DNA from: Ctenosaura bakeri | Taxonomy: Eukaryota > Chordata > Lepidosauria > Squamata > Iguanidae | Direction: 5' to 3' | Assembly (NCBI GenBank): GCA_948474755.1 | Contig: CAOLHI010003143.1 | Coordinates: 124,001-188,000, forward strand | DNA length: 64,000 nt | Part shown: piece by piece, positions 1 to 10,287 of the stretch | How the letters are laid out: each line of letters begins with the position of its first letter | Numbering within the stretch: position 1 is the first letter of the stretch | Notes under the pieces: model-generated | The model's database searches: none | What the model saw: only the letters and a program-made list of their open reading frames with translations | Told to the model about the DNA's origin: nothing | Translations under genes and position numbers: made by a program

Positions 1-51
1 ACAGGGAGGGGCTCTTAATAAATCCTTTCACTTTATGTATTAAACTTTTTA

Positions 52-282
52 TTGTTGTGTTGTTGTTGTGTGCCTTCAAGTTATTTCTGACTCATGGCAA
101 CTCTAGGTGAACATATCACAGGCTTTGTTCAGAGGGGGTTTGTCATTGCCTTCCTCTGAAGCTGAGAGAGTGTGCTTTATCCAAGATCATCTGGTGGATT
201 TCCATGGTTTAGCTGCCCTTTGAATCTTGGTCTCCAGATTTGTAAGCCAATACTCAAAGCCCTACACCATACTGCCTCTTGA
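52..282 (-). mobile_element. Sauria-type tRNA-derived SINE
   Basis: Antisense copy of the tRNA-headed SINE that recurs through the window. On the plus strand it runs from a GTTGTTGTTGTG tail through the Bov-B-like tail motif (GCCTTCAAGTTATTTCTGAC) to a degraded tRNA-like head ending near TACTGCCTCTT. Established knowledge: Sauria SINEs are Pol III-derived and borrow the Bov-B LINE 3' end. About full length but diverged; no TSD resolved. Confidence 0.85.
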
Positions 283-1015
283 AACTATTTCTCCCCTTTT
301 TCTCACTATCTCAGGGTGGCATACAATAAAATCAACCTGGCCAGTGTAAAAAAATTAAAACAGTTAAAAAACCCAACACTTCCAATCAGCTAAATTCATG
401 CTAAACAAGTTAAAAGAAGAAAGAAGAATAGGTAGACTGATGAGAGTAAAAAGAAAGCAAATGTGCCATCCCTCCATCCCATGCACTGACCCAAAATAAA
501 AATTTATGTACGCATTTCAGCAAAAACAACGCATTTTATATGCCTTGTGATGTGCTACACAAGCCATGGATTGTATCTCAGAACTCAGAAGAGTGCAAAT
601 GTGATTCATTAAAAGGGATAGCTGCGTCACTCTGTTTTAGCATAAGAAGCATAATGAAGTGGACTGAAATCCACCGAAGTTTATGCAAGTAGAAACCAGT
701 CTCAAAGGTACGACTAGATTCCTTTATGCTTTTTGTTTTTTGCCATTGTTTTAAGTCACCAATTAGTTCTGGCCATAAGGATTAGATCTGTTTACTAAAA
801 CCTGTCTGAAAAAAAATTCTCAAGAGAGAAAGGAATTCTATAGTCTACCACAGACAGACATTAGTTTACTACCAAAGTGAGAGAGACTGATATGAAATTT
901 GTCAGGCCAGAAATAGAAACCCAAGGGGACTTTGAAGGCACCACGTTTGAAGCTACAGTATTTTGAAAGAAGTCATTGGCCCATCATCCCTAGCCAGACT
1001 CTTTCCAGGTATTTT
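283..1015. other. AT-rich stretch, nothing recognised
   Basis: No open frame of note, no inverted-repeat element and no LINE or SINE match that I can see. Probably unique intergenic sequence or very old repeat. Confidence 0.4.
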
Positions 1016-1017
1016 GT

Positions 1018-1185
1018 GGGAATGGATATAGCTCAGTACATACTCTGCATGCAAAAGGTCCTGGATTCAATTCCTGATATCTCCAGGTAAAGCTGGAAGA
1101 TATTCTTATTTAATTACCTGGACAAACTCAATACTTGCCTAGGTGGATCAAATGTCTGACTCAGTGCATGCTGGTATCTTAACTG
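1018..1185 (+). mobile_element. Second tRNA-derived SINE family, degenerate copy
   Basis: Contains a tRNA-like head (ATAGCTCAGTACATACTCTG, then GCATGCAAAAGGTCCTGG and ATTCAATTCC, resembling A and B boxes). It is followed by ATCTCCAGGTAAAGCTGG and later CAAATGTCTGACTCAGTG, typical of a common reptile SINE body. It is distinct from the Sauria SINE, lacking its tail. Family name not assigned. Confidence 0.55.
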
Positions 1186-1189
1186 TATT

Positions 1190-2163
1190 TGACCACAGAA
1201 GCTATCAGCCTTGGTCGACATGTGCAGTAGTCAGGAATGAGGGGAGCTTTAATTTTCTTTAAAAAGAGGGATGTGTGAGATATTTGATTTTTTTAAAAAT
1301 GTGCAAAATGACCAAATCCACACATTCTATTTCAAACAGAGACATAGATGCAATCAGAAGTCAGAAATCCATGCGCTTCAGGTTTGCAATGCTCCTTATA
1401 AAAGAAAACAAAACAAAATCATGACGTGCACATTGAAAAATGCACAAAAAATTCATGATGTGGTAGAAATCCTTCATCAGATGATATGATTCATAACTTT
1501 ATGATGTTCCGTATTGACAGGGCACGCAACACTTCTAGTGAACTGCAGCAAGGCCAAAGTTAATATGCTCAACAATATATGCCCATTAAAATTAAATTAT
1601 ATTTAAACTTTTGTTATGATATGAACTTTTATCTGTACTTGTGCTAACTTTTGTAAGCTGCTTGGAATCCCAGGGCTGGGTGAAACAGAGTGGAAATGAA
1701 CAAAATAATTGATTGACAGCAGTCGATGCAAATTTCCATCTCTGGTGTGTTGGGCTACAATTCCTGGTGGTGTTTGACTTAGCACACTGGCATGAGTCAC
1801 CTGGCTTTCTCTGAGTGCTGTGTTATTTCCATTAGATTGCCTAGGCTGATCTGCAGGGGCTGGTGGATGAATGGTGCTCTCTTCTCTTGACAGAGTGTTG
1901 GATTCGATAACCTTTTTATTTCCTGCCACCATTGCAATTTCACGGAAGCAAACCCTGTGTATAATGGGGTTCCAGATAAAGATCTGCAGCTCCAGTTAAG
2001 AAACAATTTGAAGGACCAATTAAAATGTCACATCCTTCAATGGAGGCAACTGAAAATTCTAACATTTGTAATCCTTGAGATGACCATGCTAGACAAATGC
2101 TACTAAGAACACATGTTCCAGCATTGCACATAGTTAGGGATGGGTGAGCAACTTATTCAGTTC

Positions 2164-2165
<2 letters not shown>
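1190..2165. other. Unassigned stretch
   Basis: No reliable feature. Short open frames on both strands lack any family resemblance. The sequence is moderately AT-rich and may include old repeat debris. Confidence 0.35.

Positions 2166-2197
<32 letters not shown>
2166..2197 (+). repeat. (TG)n microsatellite
   Basis: About 16 uninterrupted TG units immediately upstream of unassigned sequence. It produces a run of Val-Cys codons in one frame, which is not a protein signal. Confidence 0.95.
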
Positions 2198-2198
<1 letters not shown>

Positions 2199-2317
2199 AA
2201 GCTTTCCAATATTTGCAAATTTCTTCAGTTAAGGTTGCCAGGTCAGGGCTACATCAGGCCCCAAGGTTTCAGGACCTGCACCTCAGAGCTAGGGATGTCA
2301 TTTTGTGATTTCACAGT

Positions 2318-2405
2318 GGCCATTTCTGTACTACACTCTTATAGTGCGATTATTCCACTTTCAACATCCTATGGAATCCTGGGGTTTGCAGTTTCGGGAG
2401 GGGCC
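2318..2405 (+). mobile_element. P-family MITE, left half only
   Basis: Starts GGCCATTTCTGTACTACAC and keeps the conserved order TTATAGTGC, TTCCACTTTCAACATCC, GGAATCCTGGGGTTTGCAG. It stops at GGGAGGGGCC, which is the palindrome centre in complete copies. The right arm is absent. AGT precedes the element, a trinucleotide also used by two intact copies. Confidence 0.85.
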
Positions 2406-2465
2406 ATCCCCAGCTTGTTGGGGGCATCTATAGAAATGTTTCAAAATACATGCTATTTGTAAGTT

Positions 2466-2516
2466 GTTCGCCGCCTCGATCCATATGGAGAGGCAGGATA
2501 CAAATAAATGAATAAA
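2466..2516 (+). repeat. LINE/SINE 3' tail fragment
   Basis: CCGCCTCGATCCATATGGAG followed by GGCAGGATACAAATAAATGA resembles the generic 3' tail (GCCGCC...GGCGGTATATAAATAAA) common to several reptile non-LTR elements. Only the tail is recognisable. Confidence 0.5.
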
Positions 2517-3485
2517 AGAAAAGTGGAATCATTGCGCTATAACAGACTCATGTGGAAGTGGCCCATGTTGGCTGGAGAAGTCCATAGTTCCAAAACTTTA
2601 TTTTTCCAGACTCCAGATTTAGGAATATGCCCTCTTTTTGTACCTTTCTCATGTCTTCTTCCATTTCAGACTTCCTCTTTCTGTCTTTCCCTCCCACCAA
2701 CATTGATATCTTTCCTTTTATACCAGATACAGAAACCTCCTTATTACCAGACATGTTGCAACACTGGGAAGCATCATTGTATCCCTTTGACATTGATACT
2801 GATTGCAGCCTTTCATATAACTGTCACAATATCAACTGCCTGTTTTCTTCTGCATGCCGACAGAGCTGACAAAACTTTTTGTCACCCTTAGCTATTTAAA
2901 CGTTGCTAATTTTGATGAGGCGCTATTAATAAACTGGGTTAGCACAAGCAACTGTCTGTTGTTCCAGGGAGTAGGTTAGCTTTTGTTTTGGAGAAGACAA
3001 GAGTTCATGAAGGTCTGGCTTGGAGAGCCCTTTAGTTTCTGAATTTAAAATCATAGGCTTGCTTGCTTGCTTATTTATTTATTTATTTATTTATTGGATC
3101 ATATACATTTTCGTCCTATTGTCACATAAATACAGAACAATAGAAATGTTTGGTCTCCTTTTATCTTTTTAATTTAAAAAACTGCTTCAGTACCATTCAC
3201 CCAAATGTTGGTGCTAAAATACATATGAGTTTTGATATACGTGCTCTCAATATACAGGATTTCCCCCAATCCACCTATTTATTCAAGCCATTTCTTTAGC
3301 AGAATGCATGTTTGCACATTATTTTGACCAATATATTTATTTTTTGGTGTGCATTGTCTCCTAACATGTGCATTTCATCTTTCTTGCTTGCTTCCTTCCT
3401 TCCAGTTAGAGAAGGCTGTCACAAAATCAGAGACTTGTACATTTTGAAGGCTGACTGCTTTTGGGTTCATTTCCTGGTTCAAAGA
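2517..3485. other. Unassigned stretch with a TTTA microsatellite
   Basis: Holds a (TTGC)/(TTTA)n run at about 3060-3095 and otherwise AT-rich sequence. Overlapping open frames at 2508-2891 and 2627-2869 are short and do not resemble a known family. Confidence 0.4.
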
Positions 3486-3487
3486 GA

Positions 3488-3662
3488 GAGAGCGTGATGT
3501 GGTGGTTTGAGCATCGAACTACGATCCTGGAGACCAGGGTTCGATTCTCCACTCAGCCATGGAAACCCAGTGGGTGATCTCACATACAGCCCCCAAAAAT
3601 CCTGTGATAAGTTCACCTTATGGTTGCTATAAATCAGAAATTACACACAACAACCACAATAG
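3488..3662 (+). mobile_element. Sauria-type SINE
   Basis: tRNA-like head (GTGGTTTGAGCATCGAACTA, GGGTTCGATTCTCC), then CAGCCATGGAAACCCAGTGG, then the Bov-B-like tail (GTTGCTATAAATCAGAAATT) and an ACAACAACC end. The body is shortened, lacking most of the central segment. Confidence 0.85.
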
Positions 3663-3711
3663 TATAGGTAGGACTACACTGAAATGCAAATTGAACAAGT
3701 TTCTCAACTAT

Positions 3712-4173
3712 GGCCATTTCCACACGGGGCGAGGGAATCGCCCCGTGACACTACTCACTGGACTTTTGGGCTCCCTGGTCCTGTCCACGCTTCTCCGTGG
3801 CAGTCCATGGCCGTGGCCGCCGCTCTGTACTGCTCCGGGGACGAAAATGGCGGCTTCTGGTGGGTCAAGGGTCTCGATCAACCGCTGAAGCTCGCCAGCC
3901 TAAAGCACACCCCCGGCAGATCACAGGCTCACACCAATGCGAGCCTGCGAATCTGCATATGGGAGCAGGCTTGCAGTGGAGAACTCCGTGCTTTTGAAAG
4001 ACCTGTTTTTAGTGGTCTTTCAAAAGCACGCTGGACGACCACTTGGGGTCGTTCAGGAGTGGGCTGGAGTGTGGGTCTACGTTCAATAGGTCCGACCCAG
4101 TCCAGTCCCAGGTGCAGACGTCCTCCCTGGAGGATGCTCTGCCCCATTTAAAAAACCCCATGTGGAAATGGCC
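3712..4173. mobile_element. G1 MITE-like DNA transposon, CpG-rich, TSD TAT
   Basis: Begins GGCCATTTCCACACGGGGC and ends CCATGTGGAAATGGCC, flanked by TAT at 3709-3711 and 4174-4176. The terminal inverted repeat matches the palindromic P family, but the interior is different: GC-rich, CpG-dense, with AAAATGGCGGCTTC near 3845 and a local inverted repeat around GAAAGACC...GGTCTTTC at 4000-4025. It shares its interior with the elements at 50590 and 56977. No transposase ORF, so non-autonomous. The superfamily is not proven; a 3-bp TSD is most reminiscent of PIF/Harbinger. Confidence 0.8.
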
Positions 4174-4185
4174 TATGCTTACTAA

Positions 4186-4566
4186 GGCCCTTTCCAAGCC
4201 TTGCCTTATTGCGTTGTCCTCTGGTCACAATCCTGGTAGTGACTCTCCTGGGAAGGGAGTGCAACAAGAATGCTCCCCTCCACACCAGACAGGCTCCCTG
4301 TGGAAGGCAGCATGATGGACACGCCTCTTCTTGGGTCAGGAAGTGCTCCATCACACTTCTGAGCCTTCCAAAGGGCAGGTAAGTGTGGGAGCACAGTGTG
4401 ATCAGGGGTCATTGACAGGGAAAATCCATCAATGATCTACCCCAGTATCACACTGTCTGGCAATGAAAGAAGGACGGGACTGTGACAACTTCATGCAGAA
4501 GTGTCATAGCAGTCCCACTCCTCTCCTGTCCCCATGTAGGGAGGATGCTGGTTTGTGAAAAGGGTC
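4186..4566. mobile_element. G-type DNA transposon, TSD TAA
   Basis: Begins GGCCCTTTCCAAGCC and ends GTTTGTGAAAAGGGTC, with TAA on both sides (4183-4185 and 4567-4569). It lies 12 bp after the preceding G1 element. The interior is distinct from the G1 and G2 groups and has no transposase frame. Confidence 0.7.
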
Positions 4567-4569
4567 TAA

Positions 4570-5287
4570 GAAGGGAGGACAAGTGACCTGTTTCTCAAGA
4601 AATACAGCTTTAGATTGCCAGAATGGAAGAGGAAAAGAACCAGGAGTCACCTGCTCATGATTTGCTCTTGGAGTTTCACTCGTCTAATCTTAATTCACAC
4701 TTCATGAATAGTTTTGGTCAAATTTCATCACCCATTTGTTGTGAGCCTCTGAGGACTACAAGGCAGCCAGCCAGTTTTGTGCTAGAACAGGTATTCCTGT
4801 TCCAAAAACCAGAACTGAAAAGCCAAACGCCCTTGGAGGATGGTTTGAATGTGTGTCTGTGAGTGCATACATGCCTGAATATGAACTCCAAGCTGGCTGC
4901 ATATTCCCTATTAGATGGAACTCAGAAGACATGAATTTAGGTTGACAGCATGGTTTGATCTAAATTTCAAAGGGAAAATTGGAACCATACTTGGGGTGCA
5001 AAGAAGTTCTGTAAACAAAATAATCCACACCATGTCATCATCCTTCTTGATTCCTCTCTTCTGTTTTAGTCATTCTATAAAATTGGGCCATGGTGCAATG
5101 AAAGAGTTGGCTAATCAATCATCTGATATTGAATAATTTTTTTTTCTTTGTAGAGGTGAAATTATAAACTTTATGCTGATATACTGATGTGATCCTCAGC
5201 AGAACAAACAAGACTGTGCACTTTTTACTTATAGGAAAGAACAGGTGTGGCCTATACATGTATGTTATTTTTTAAGGTGAAACACAC
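4570..5287. other. Unassigned stretch
   Basis: Two short open frames (4623-4862, 4915-5136) have no recognisable domain or splice context. No repeat recognised. Confidence 0.35.
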
Positions 5288-5429
5288 AGCCATTTCTGTA
5301 CTAGACAGTAAGAGTGCTGTTATTCCACTTTCAACTTCCTATGGAATTCTAGGGTTTGCAGTTTAGGGAGGGGCCTTTGAGGTTGAAAGTGGAATAATAG
5401 CACTGTAACTGTCTAGTATGGAAATGACC
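5288..5429. mobile_element. P-family MITE, centrally deleted
   Basis: Left arm complete from AGCCATTTCTG through GGGGCCTTTGAG. The right arm is reduced to its outer part (GTTGAAAGTGGAATAATAGC to GGAAATGACC). The inner right-arm block is missing. TSD not clear. Confidence 0.85.
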
Positions 5430-5454
5430 CCAGTTTGTTTCTAAGCCTAATCAG

Positions 5455-5646
5455 AGTTCTTGTTGTGTGCCTTCAAGCTGTTTACGACAAATGGAGACTC
5501 TCAGACAAATCTTTCATGGGGTTTTCTGGGACTGAGAGTGTGTGTGACATGCCCAAGGTTGGCCACTGGGTTTCCATGACCAAATGGGGAATCGAACTCT
5601 GGTCTCCAGGGTCATACTCCAACACTCAAACCACACTGGCTCTCTA
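5455..5646 (-). mobile_element. Sauria-type SINE
   Basis: Antisense copy: tail TTGTTGTGTGCCTTCAAGCT first, then the body, GGGTTTCCATGACCAAATGG, and the tRNA-like head (complement of GGCATCGAACTCTGGTCTCC-type sequence) ending CACACTGGCTCTC. Confidence 0.85.
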
Positions 5647-6340
5647 ATCTCAGTTATGGGTGGTTATCTTTAACATTCCTACTGGCTAGTGACACAAATG
5701 CTGGTTGAAGTTCCTTAAAGGACTTGTTCTTCCCTTATCAACCCACCCTTGTCTTAAGATTTTCCTCTGGGATTCTTTGCCAGTGAAAAACATTGTGCAG
5801 GAAGTAGGCAGAGGGGCTTCTTTGTGGTGGCACCCAGCCTTGCAATCAGTCTTCCTTATTGGTTTGAGCAGGCACATTTCTAGATGGAGCATGGGGGATG
5901 GACACAAAGTGTATAGCAAAAGTGGATCTCTTACCCCCTTCCCCATAACTGGTTGAGATGATATGAGCCCCTGGCCAAGGGAAGAAAAAGCCAATGACCT
6001 TTCCTTTAACTCTTCCTTCATGAAGAGAGAGTTTTAATTTACGTACTAGGCTTCTGGATTCATTTAATTCTATTTGCATTATTGACTGAATGTATAGTTC
6101 TGTAAAGTCCCAGGGACAGAAAATTGGTCCCTGAGTGCATCACAGTGGCCTGTTCCTGTTTTAAATCTCATTTTGAGACAATGGGAATACAAAAGGACTG
6201 TAGTTTAGAATAGATATAAGAAGGGAAATACTCCAGGTATGAACTGAATCTCTATATTCAAAGATGGTATGACCTCTGATTCCCAAGTATTCTGGCATCC
6301 GGTTCATGACATAAGCAGCAAGTTGTCCAACTTTTTCTCT
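5647..6340. other. Unassigned stretch
   Basis: Overlapping short open frames on both strands at 5686-6079 have no family resemblance. No repeat recognised. Confidence 0.35.
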
Positions 6341-6342
6341 TT

Positions 6343-6373
6343 CTCCCTCCCTCCCTCCCTCCCTCCCTCCCTT
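6343..6373 (+). repeat. (CCCT)n microsatellite
   Basis: About seven CTCC units with flanking pyrimidines. Confidence 0.9.
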
Positions 6374-6427
6374 CCTCTGGTCATTGCAGAGGTTGGAACT
6401 GAGTTAGCAGCTAACAAATTAATTGAC

Positions 6428-6597
6428 TACCATATTTGCTGGTGTATAAGATGCACCTGTGTATAAGATACACCCCATTTATACACTGGCAAATACTATT
6501 TGCTGCCATATAAGATGTGCTGGTGTATAAGACAAACCCCATTTTCAAACAGTATTTTTGGGCAAAAAAGTGAGTCTTGTACGCCAGCAAATAAAGT
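6428..6597. mobile_element. GTATAAGA-type inverted-repeat MITE
   Basis: Left end ACCATATTTGCTGGTGTATA and right end reading, in reverse complement, ACTTTATTTGCTGGCGTACA, giving about 24-bp terminal inverted repeats. The motif GTATAAGA recurs internally, as in a widespread vertebrate repeat. No ORF. TSD not resolved. Confidence 0.65.
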
Positions 6598-6694
6598 AAT
6601 CATTTACAAGCTCTTGTAATACCGCAGGAACAATGTTATGGGATGTAAAGAAAGTTAACTTTCTTATCTCTCCAAAAAAGTCATACCTCAGGTT

Positions 6695-7498
6695 CATACT
6701 TTCCAATATTTCAAAGGTAAAAACCAGAACACATGTGCCTGAGTAACATCAGAGCATAACCAAGATGACAGATATAATAAATGAAGAAAAACACACAAGC
6801 TAGGAGACATTGCAGCAGTTTGCTTTTGCATGAGTCTCCTGGGAAGGGCAAGATACCTCCCTCTCCTCCCCATCCCCTCTTTTATTACCCTTTTTGCATC
6901 TTACCTTCGTTGCGGCAGTGGGGAGTGGCGCTCACGCGAGCAGCCATTTGCATGAGCAGCTCATGGCAGCCCTTCTGCCTCCCGCAGCGGCTTGCCGGTT
7001 GCGCGACCGTTGCGCTAGCGTCCCGCCCCTTCCTTCCGCAGCGCAGTCTGGGAGCTGTAAGCTGCGCTGGGAAGGAAGCACGACTGGCCTGGCTTGTTCG
7101 ACGCACCGCATGCAGGTAAGTGCATGAGGGCCCTGCAAGCATTGCGCGACCATGCAGTATTTTCGACTTAGAGCCAAAAATAAAAAAATGTGCATGGCCT
7201 GCTTTAGGCTCGTGAATGTCATGTGAATGGGAGTGTGTCATACGGACCGACGCTCCCATTCACGTGACGCTCAAGGGGCCCTCGCGCAAAAGAAACTGCA
7301 TGCAAAAAGGGCCTGAGTTAAGAGAGTGCAAACTACTTTTTGCATTTTGAAAACAGTTTGTACCAACTGAAGTCAGCTGAGTGGAAAAGGACAAAGTCAG
7401 AGGAAGAGAGAGAAACTGGGACATAGGCATCTGAAAAATTAGGTTAGAGGATTAATCAGGACTGTGTCTGCCAAATTGGGACAGTTTGAAAGAATGCA
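6695..7498 (+). mobile_element. T-family inverted-repeat element, interrupted by a G2 element
   Basis: A roughly 360-bp repeat also present at 18844, 24999 and 52281. Hallmarks are ACATGTG...AACATCAGAGCATAACC, GCTAGGAGACATTGCAGCAG, then (after the interruption) GAGTGCAAACTACTTTTTGC, AGAGAGAAACTGGGACATA, and CCAAATTGGGACAGTTTGAA. The outer ends are imperfect inverted repeats (about TACCTTCCAA). Bases 6887-7313 are a later G2 insertion. Confidence 0.7.
6887..7313. mobile_element. G2 DNA transposon nested in T-family element
   Basis: Runs from CCCTTTTTGCATCTTACC to CATGCAAAAAGGGCC. The interior is CpG-rich and is shared, in one orientation or the other, with elements at 11892, 14998 and 36382 (CACGCGAGCAGCC, GCGCAGTCTGGGAGC, GCCAAAAATAAAAAAATGTG). 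The left terminal GG is eroded and no exact TSD is visible. Open frames of 60-124 codons across it are on both strands and overlap, as expected for a GC-rich non-coding element. Confidence 0.75.
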
Positions 7499-9239
7499 GG
7501 TAACATAAGCATATGTGGAATTCTGGTCATAATTTGGAACTCAGCCATGTGAATCCAGCACACATAGTCCTACTTTATTTAGTAAATTAACAGATTTTTC
7601 TGTTTGATATCATTCGCCTTGTTCATGTATTTTGGATTATATTTACATGTTACTTATTGAAACAATACTCCCACTTTTGAATGGCCGGGCTGGGGACCTC
7701 AAAAACTGGACAGTAGTTGGGCAAGGGGAAAAACAAAACAAAATGAAGGCTCAGCACAGCATGCATATTAGAATATAAATACCTAAAATGCAGGTAAGCT
7801 ATCCTGGATACTTTGACAGCTTGCAATAATACACGAAAGCTAAAGGAAGCACACAGCTGGAAATAAAAAGGTAAATCCCTGCTGTTGAAACTCTGTTCTG
7901 TTTTCTGTTATAGCTTAACTATTATTTTAAGTGCCTAAGCCAGGCCAATTATAACCCTAAACTACTTCACTTAATCCCTTTCCTTATCTCCCGCCAAGAA
8001 GGAAATTACCCATGCAATTCTCAAAATGTTTAAATCCCATCCTGGACATACAGGCAGGAAGCAAATCTTTGTTCCTTCCTAGCAAACCTGAAGGATTTGA
8101 TTGTCATTGTGTACTCGGACTTTCAAAAAGCTTCTGACAAATTCCCTCACAAATGACTCATGAGCAAACTTTGCAGTCTTGAGATAAGAGAACCTCTTAT
8201 GGACAGGTAACTTGTGGAAGAACAGAACGCAGAGTGGAGGAAGATATGAACAGTTCTAGCAAGAAGGGGGTGTAACTAATGAAGTGCGTAGAGGATCTGT
8301 ACCAGGACTAGGGAAGGAAAGAATATTTGAAAATACTCAAAAGATGACCGAAAAACAAGTTTTTCCAAGTATCAAGAAACTCTGATGAGAAGATTCTTGG
8401 ATTAGTGACAATCTTCACAGTTTGATTCTGTACAAAATTTGCTTGTGCTAATTTTGCACAGAAGACAACATTTTAGTCTGGGACTGGTTCTTTTTAGCTT
8501 GTTCCTCATTGACTTTATTAATTTATTTATCATATTTATATACCACCTTTCTCCCAGAGAAGGACCTAAGGCAGCTTGGACTGTATAGGTTGTCTGGTGT
8601 GCCTTGTTGTGAAGGGCATCCTCTATTTCAGGATTGGAAAGCTTTTCCTTTTATACAGACTCAGCAAAACACCAAAAAAGATCATGCATGCCTGAGTGTG
8701 GGCACTTCAGAAAGACAGATGTGTGTGCATCATGCAATTTATGAACGTCGACAATATATTAATTCTACAAATGCATGGCAAAGTGAATTTCAATCAGTAC
8801 ATTCCTAAATCATTCCTAATCAGTACATTCCTAAATTGATAATAACTGTTTACTGATTGTCAAGCCTGCATTTCAACTCTCCCTTGTTTCTATTTTGAAA
8901 ACCTGGCAACACTAGGATGTAAGAGCAGTGAGCAGTGGCCAGGTTTGCCAATGAGAACAAACAATCCAGAACTATGGCAGTCCAGAATTATGACATGTAT
9001 CCCCCTTTACCACCCCATCCATCTTTTAGCTACTGCACGCACCCCAACACAACTATTTGCCGGCAGGTGGGGGTGGAGAAATGTTCAGCTATGCTCTTAT
9101 AACTGGATGTTCCACACTACTGCACCATAACAGGCATTTTACCAGACCTTCCTGGGGGCTTCTGAGGTCCTGGATGGTGACATCTAGAGAATTTTTTTTT
9201 AAAAAAAGAAGTCTGAAGCACCCTAGGCAGTAGTTCCTG
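7499..9239. other. Mostly unassigned stretch
   Basis: Contains a LINE/SINE 3' tail fragment in antisense at about 8515-8580 (TTTATATACCACCTTTCTCC, GGACCTAAGGCAGCTT). The rest shows no gene or repeat that I can name. Confidence 0.4.
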
Positions 9240-9242
9240 GAA

Positions 9243-9451
9243 TTGTAGAATCATAGAGATGGAAGGGACCACAAGAGCCATTGAGTCTAACCCCCTTCTG
9301 CCTTGCAGGAACCCACATCAAAGCTCTCCTGACAGATGGCCAACCAGCCTCTGCTTAAAAACCTCCAAAGAAGGAGACCCCACCACACTCCAAGGCAGCA
9401 TATTCCACTGCTGGACAGCTCTGACCATCAAGAAGTTCTTCCTGAGGTTTA
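9243..9451 (-). mobile_element. CR1 LINE, 3' end (first part of a split copy)
   Basis: Antisense CR1 tail: GAATCATAGAGATGGAAGG, ACCTCCAAAGAAGGAGACC, GACCATCAAGAAGTTCTTCC. The encoded minus-strand peptide corresponds to the CR1 ORF2 C-terminus (RKNFLMVRAVQQWNMLPW). It is cut at 9451 by a solo LTR and resumes at 9999/10004. Confidence 0.9.
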
Positions 9452-9998
9452 TGTTGCAAAACAGGAGTCGAGAAACTCCTGCTGATAAAGAATAATAAAA
9501 ACACCTGCTTGCTTTAGGCTTCATGCCTGCTTTATGGAGCTAGTAAAACAAAACACTGCTGAAGTCAAACTGGCAAATTAACTATGTTTATTGGTAAGAA
9601 AATTTCAAACTACCTAAGTTACAGAAGAAAAATTCAAACTGCCCAACATCATGGCAGGTTCAGCAACAGAGTGCAAAGAGAAAAGAACAGCGAGCCTTTT
9701 ACACAAGGCATGGGGTTTATATGATATGCAGTAAACATGCTTTAGGCACCTTCACCTCACGACAACAAGTGTGAATAACAAGTTCATAGCCATAACATGT
9801 CATGTAGCAAAAACACATATGATGGCGCAGCTGTGTGCCAGTTCCGGACAAGCTGATAACGCTGAGGAAAAGTTTCCCATGGAACTGGCTAGCCATAACA
9901 ACAAGTTTGTAACAGTTTGCGTTCTCACACACACACACACAAGAGCTGTGAGAAATTTGTGGAGCAAGGAGTCCATTATGCATCCACATAATGCAACA
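9452..9998 (-). mobile_element. Solo LTR inserted in CR1, TSD GTTTA
   Basis: 547 bp bounded by TGTTGCA and TGCAACA, flanked by GTTTA at 9447-9451 and 9999-10003. On the minus strand it shows LTR promoter layout: TATAAA (complement of 9716-9721) followed about 125 bp later by AATAAA (complement of 9587-9592), then a U5-like stretch to the end. No internal coding region or second LTR is present, so this is a recombined solo LTR. The class (ERV or Ty3-like) cannot be told from the LTR alone. Confidence 0.85.
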
Positions 9999-10287
9999 GT
10001 TTAAGTGGAATCTCTTTTCTTGTAGTTTGAATCCATTACTCCTTGTCCTTGTCTCTGGGCAGTGGAAAACAAGCCTGTTCCCTCTCCGATATGACATCCT
10101 TTCAAATATTTAAACATGGCTATCATGTCTCCTCTTAACCTTCTCTTCTGCAGACTAAACATCCCCAGCTCCCTAAGACGCTCCTCATAGGGCTTCATGA
10201 CTTCCAGACCCTTCACCATTTTGGTTGCCCTTCTCTGGACATGTTCCAGCTTGTCAATATCCTTCTTGAAATGAGAACTGTTCCTGT
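9999..10287 (-). mobile_element. CR1 LINE, upstream part of the split copy
   Basis: Continues the CR1 interrupted by the solo LTR. Minus-strand translation gives [20 protein letters not shown] and [20 protein letters not shown], the conserved CR1 ORF2 C-terminal block. 5'-truncated near the sequence complementary to KKDIDKLEH. Beyond 10287 the similarity stops. Confidence 0.9.

Noticed and set aside
9452..9998. Complete endogenous retrovirus
   Set aside because: Only one LTR-sized unit with a single pair of 5-bp duplications is present; there is no internal coding sequence.
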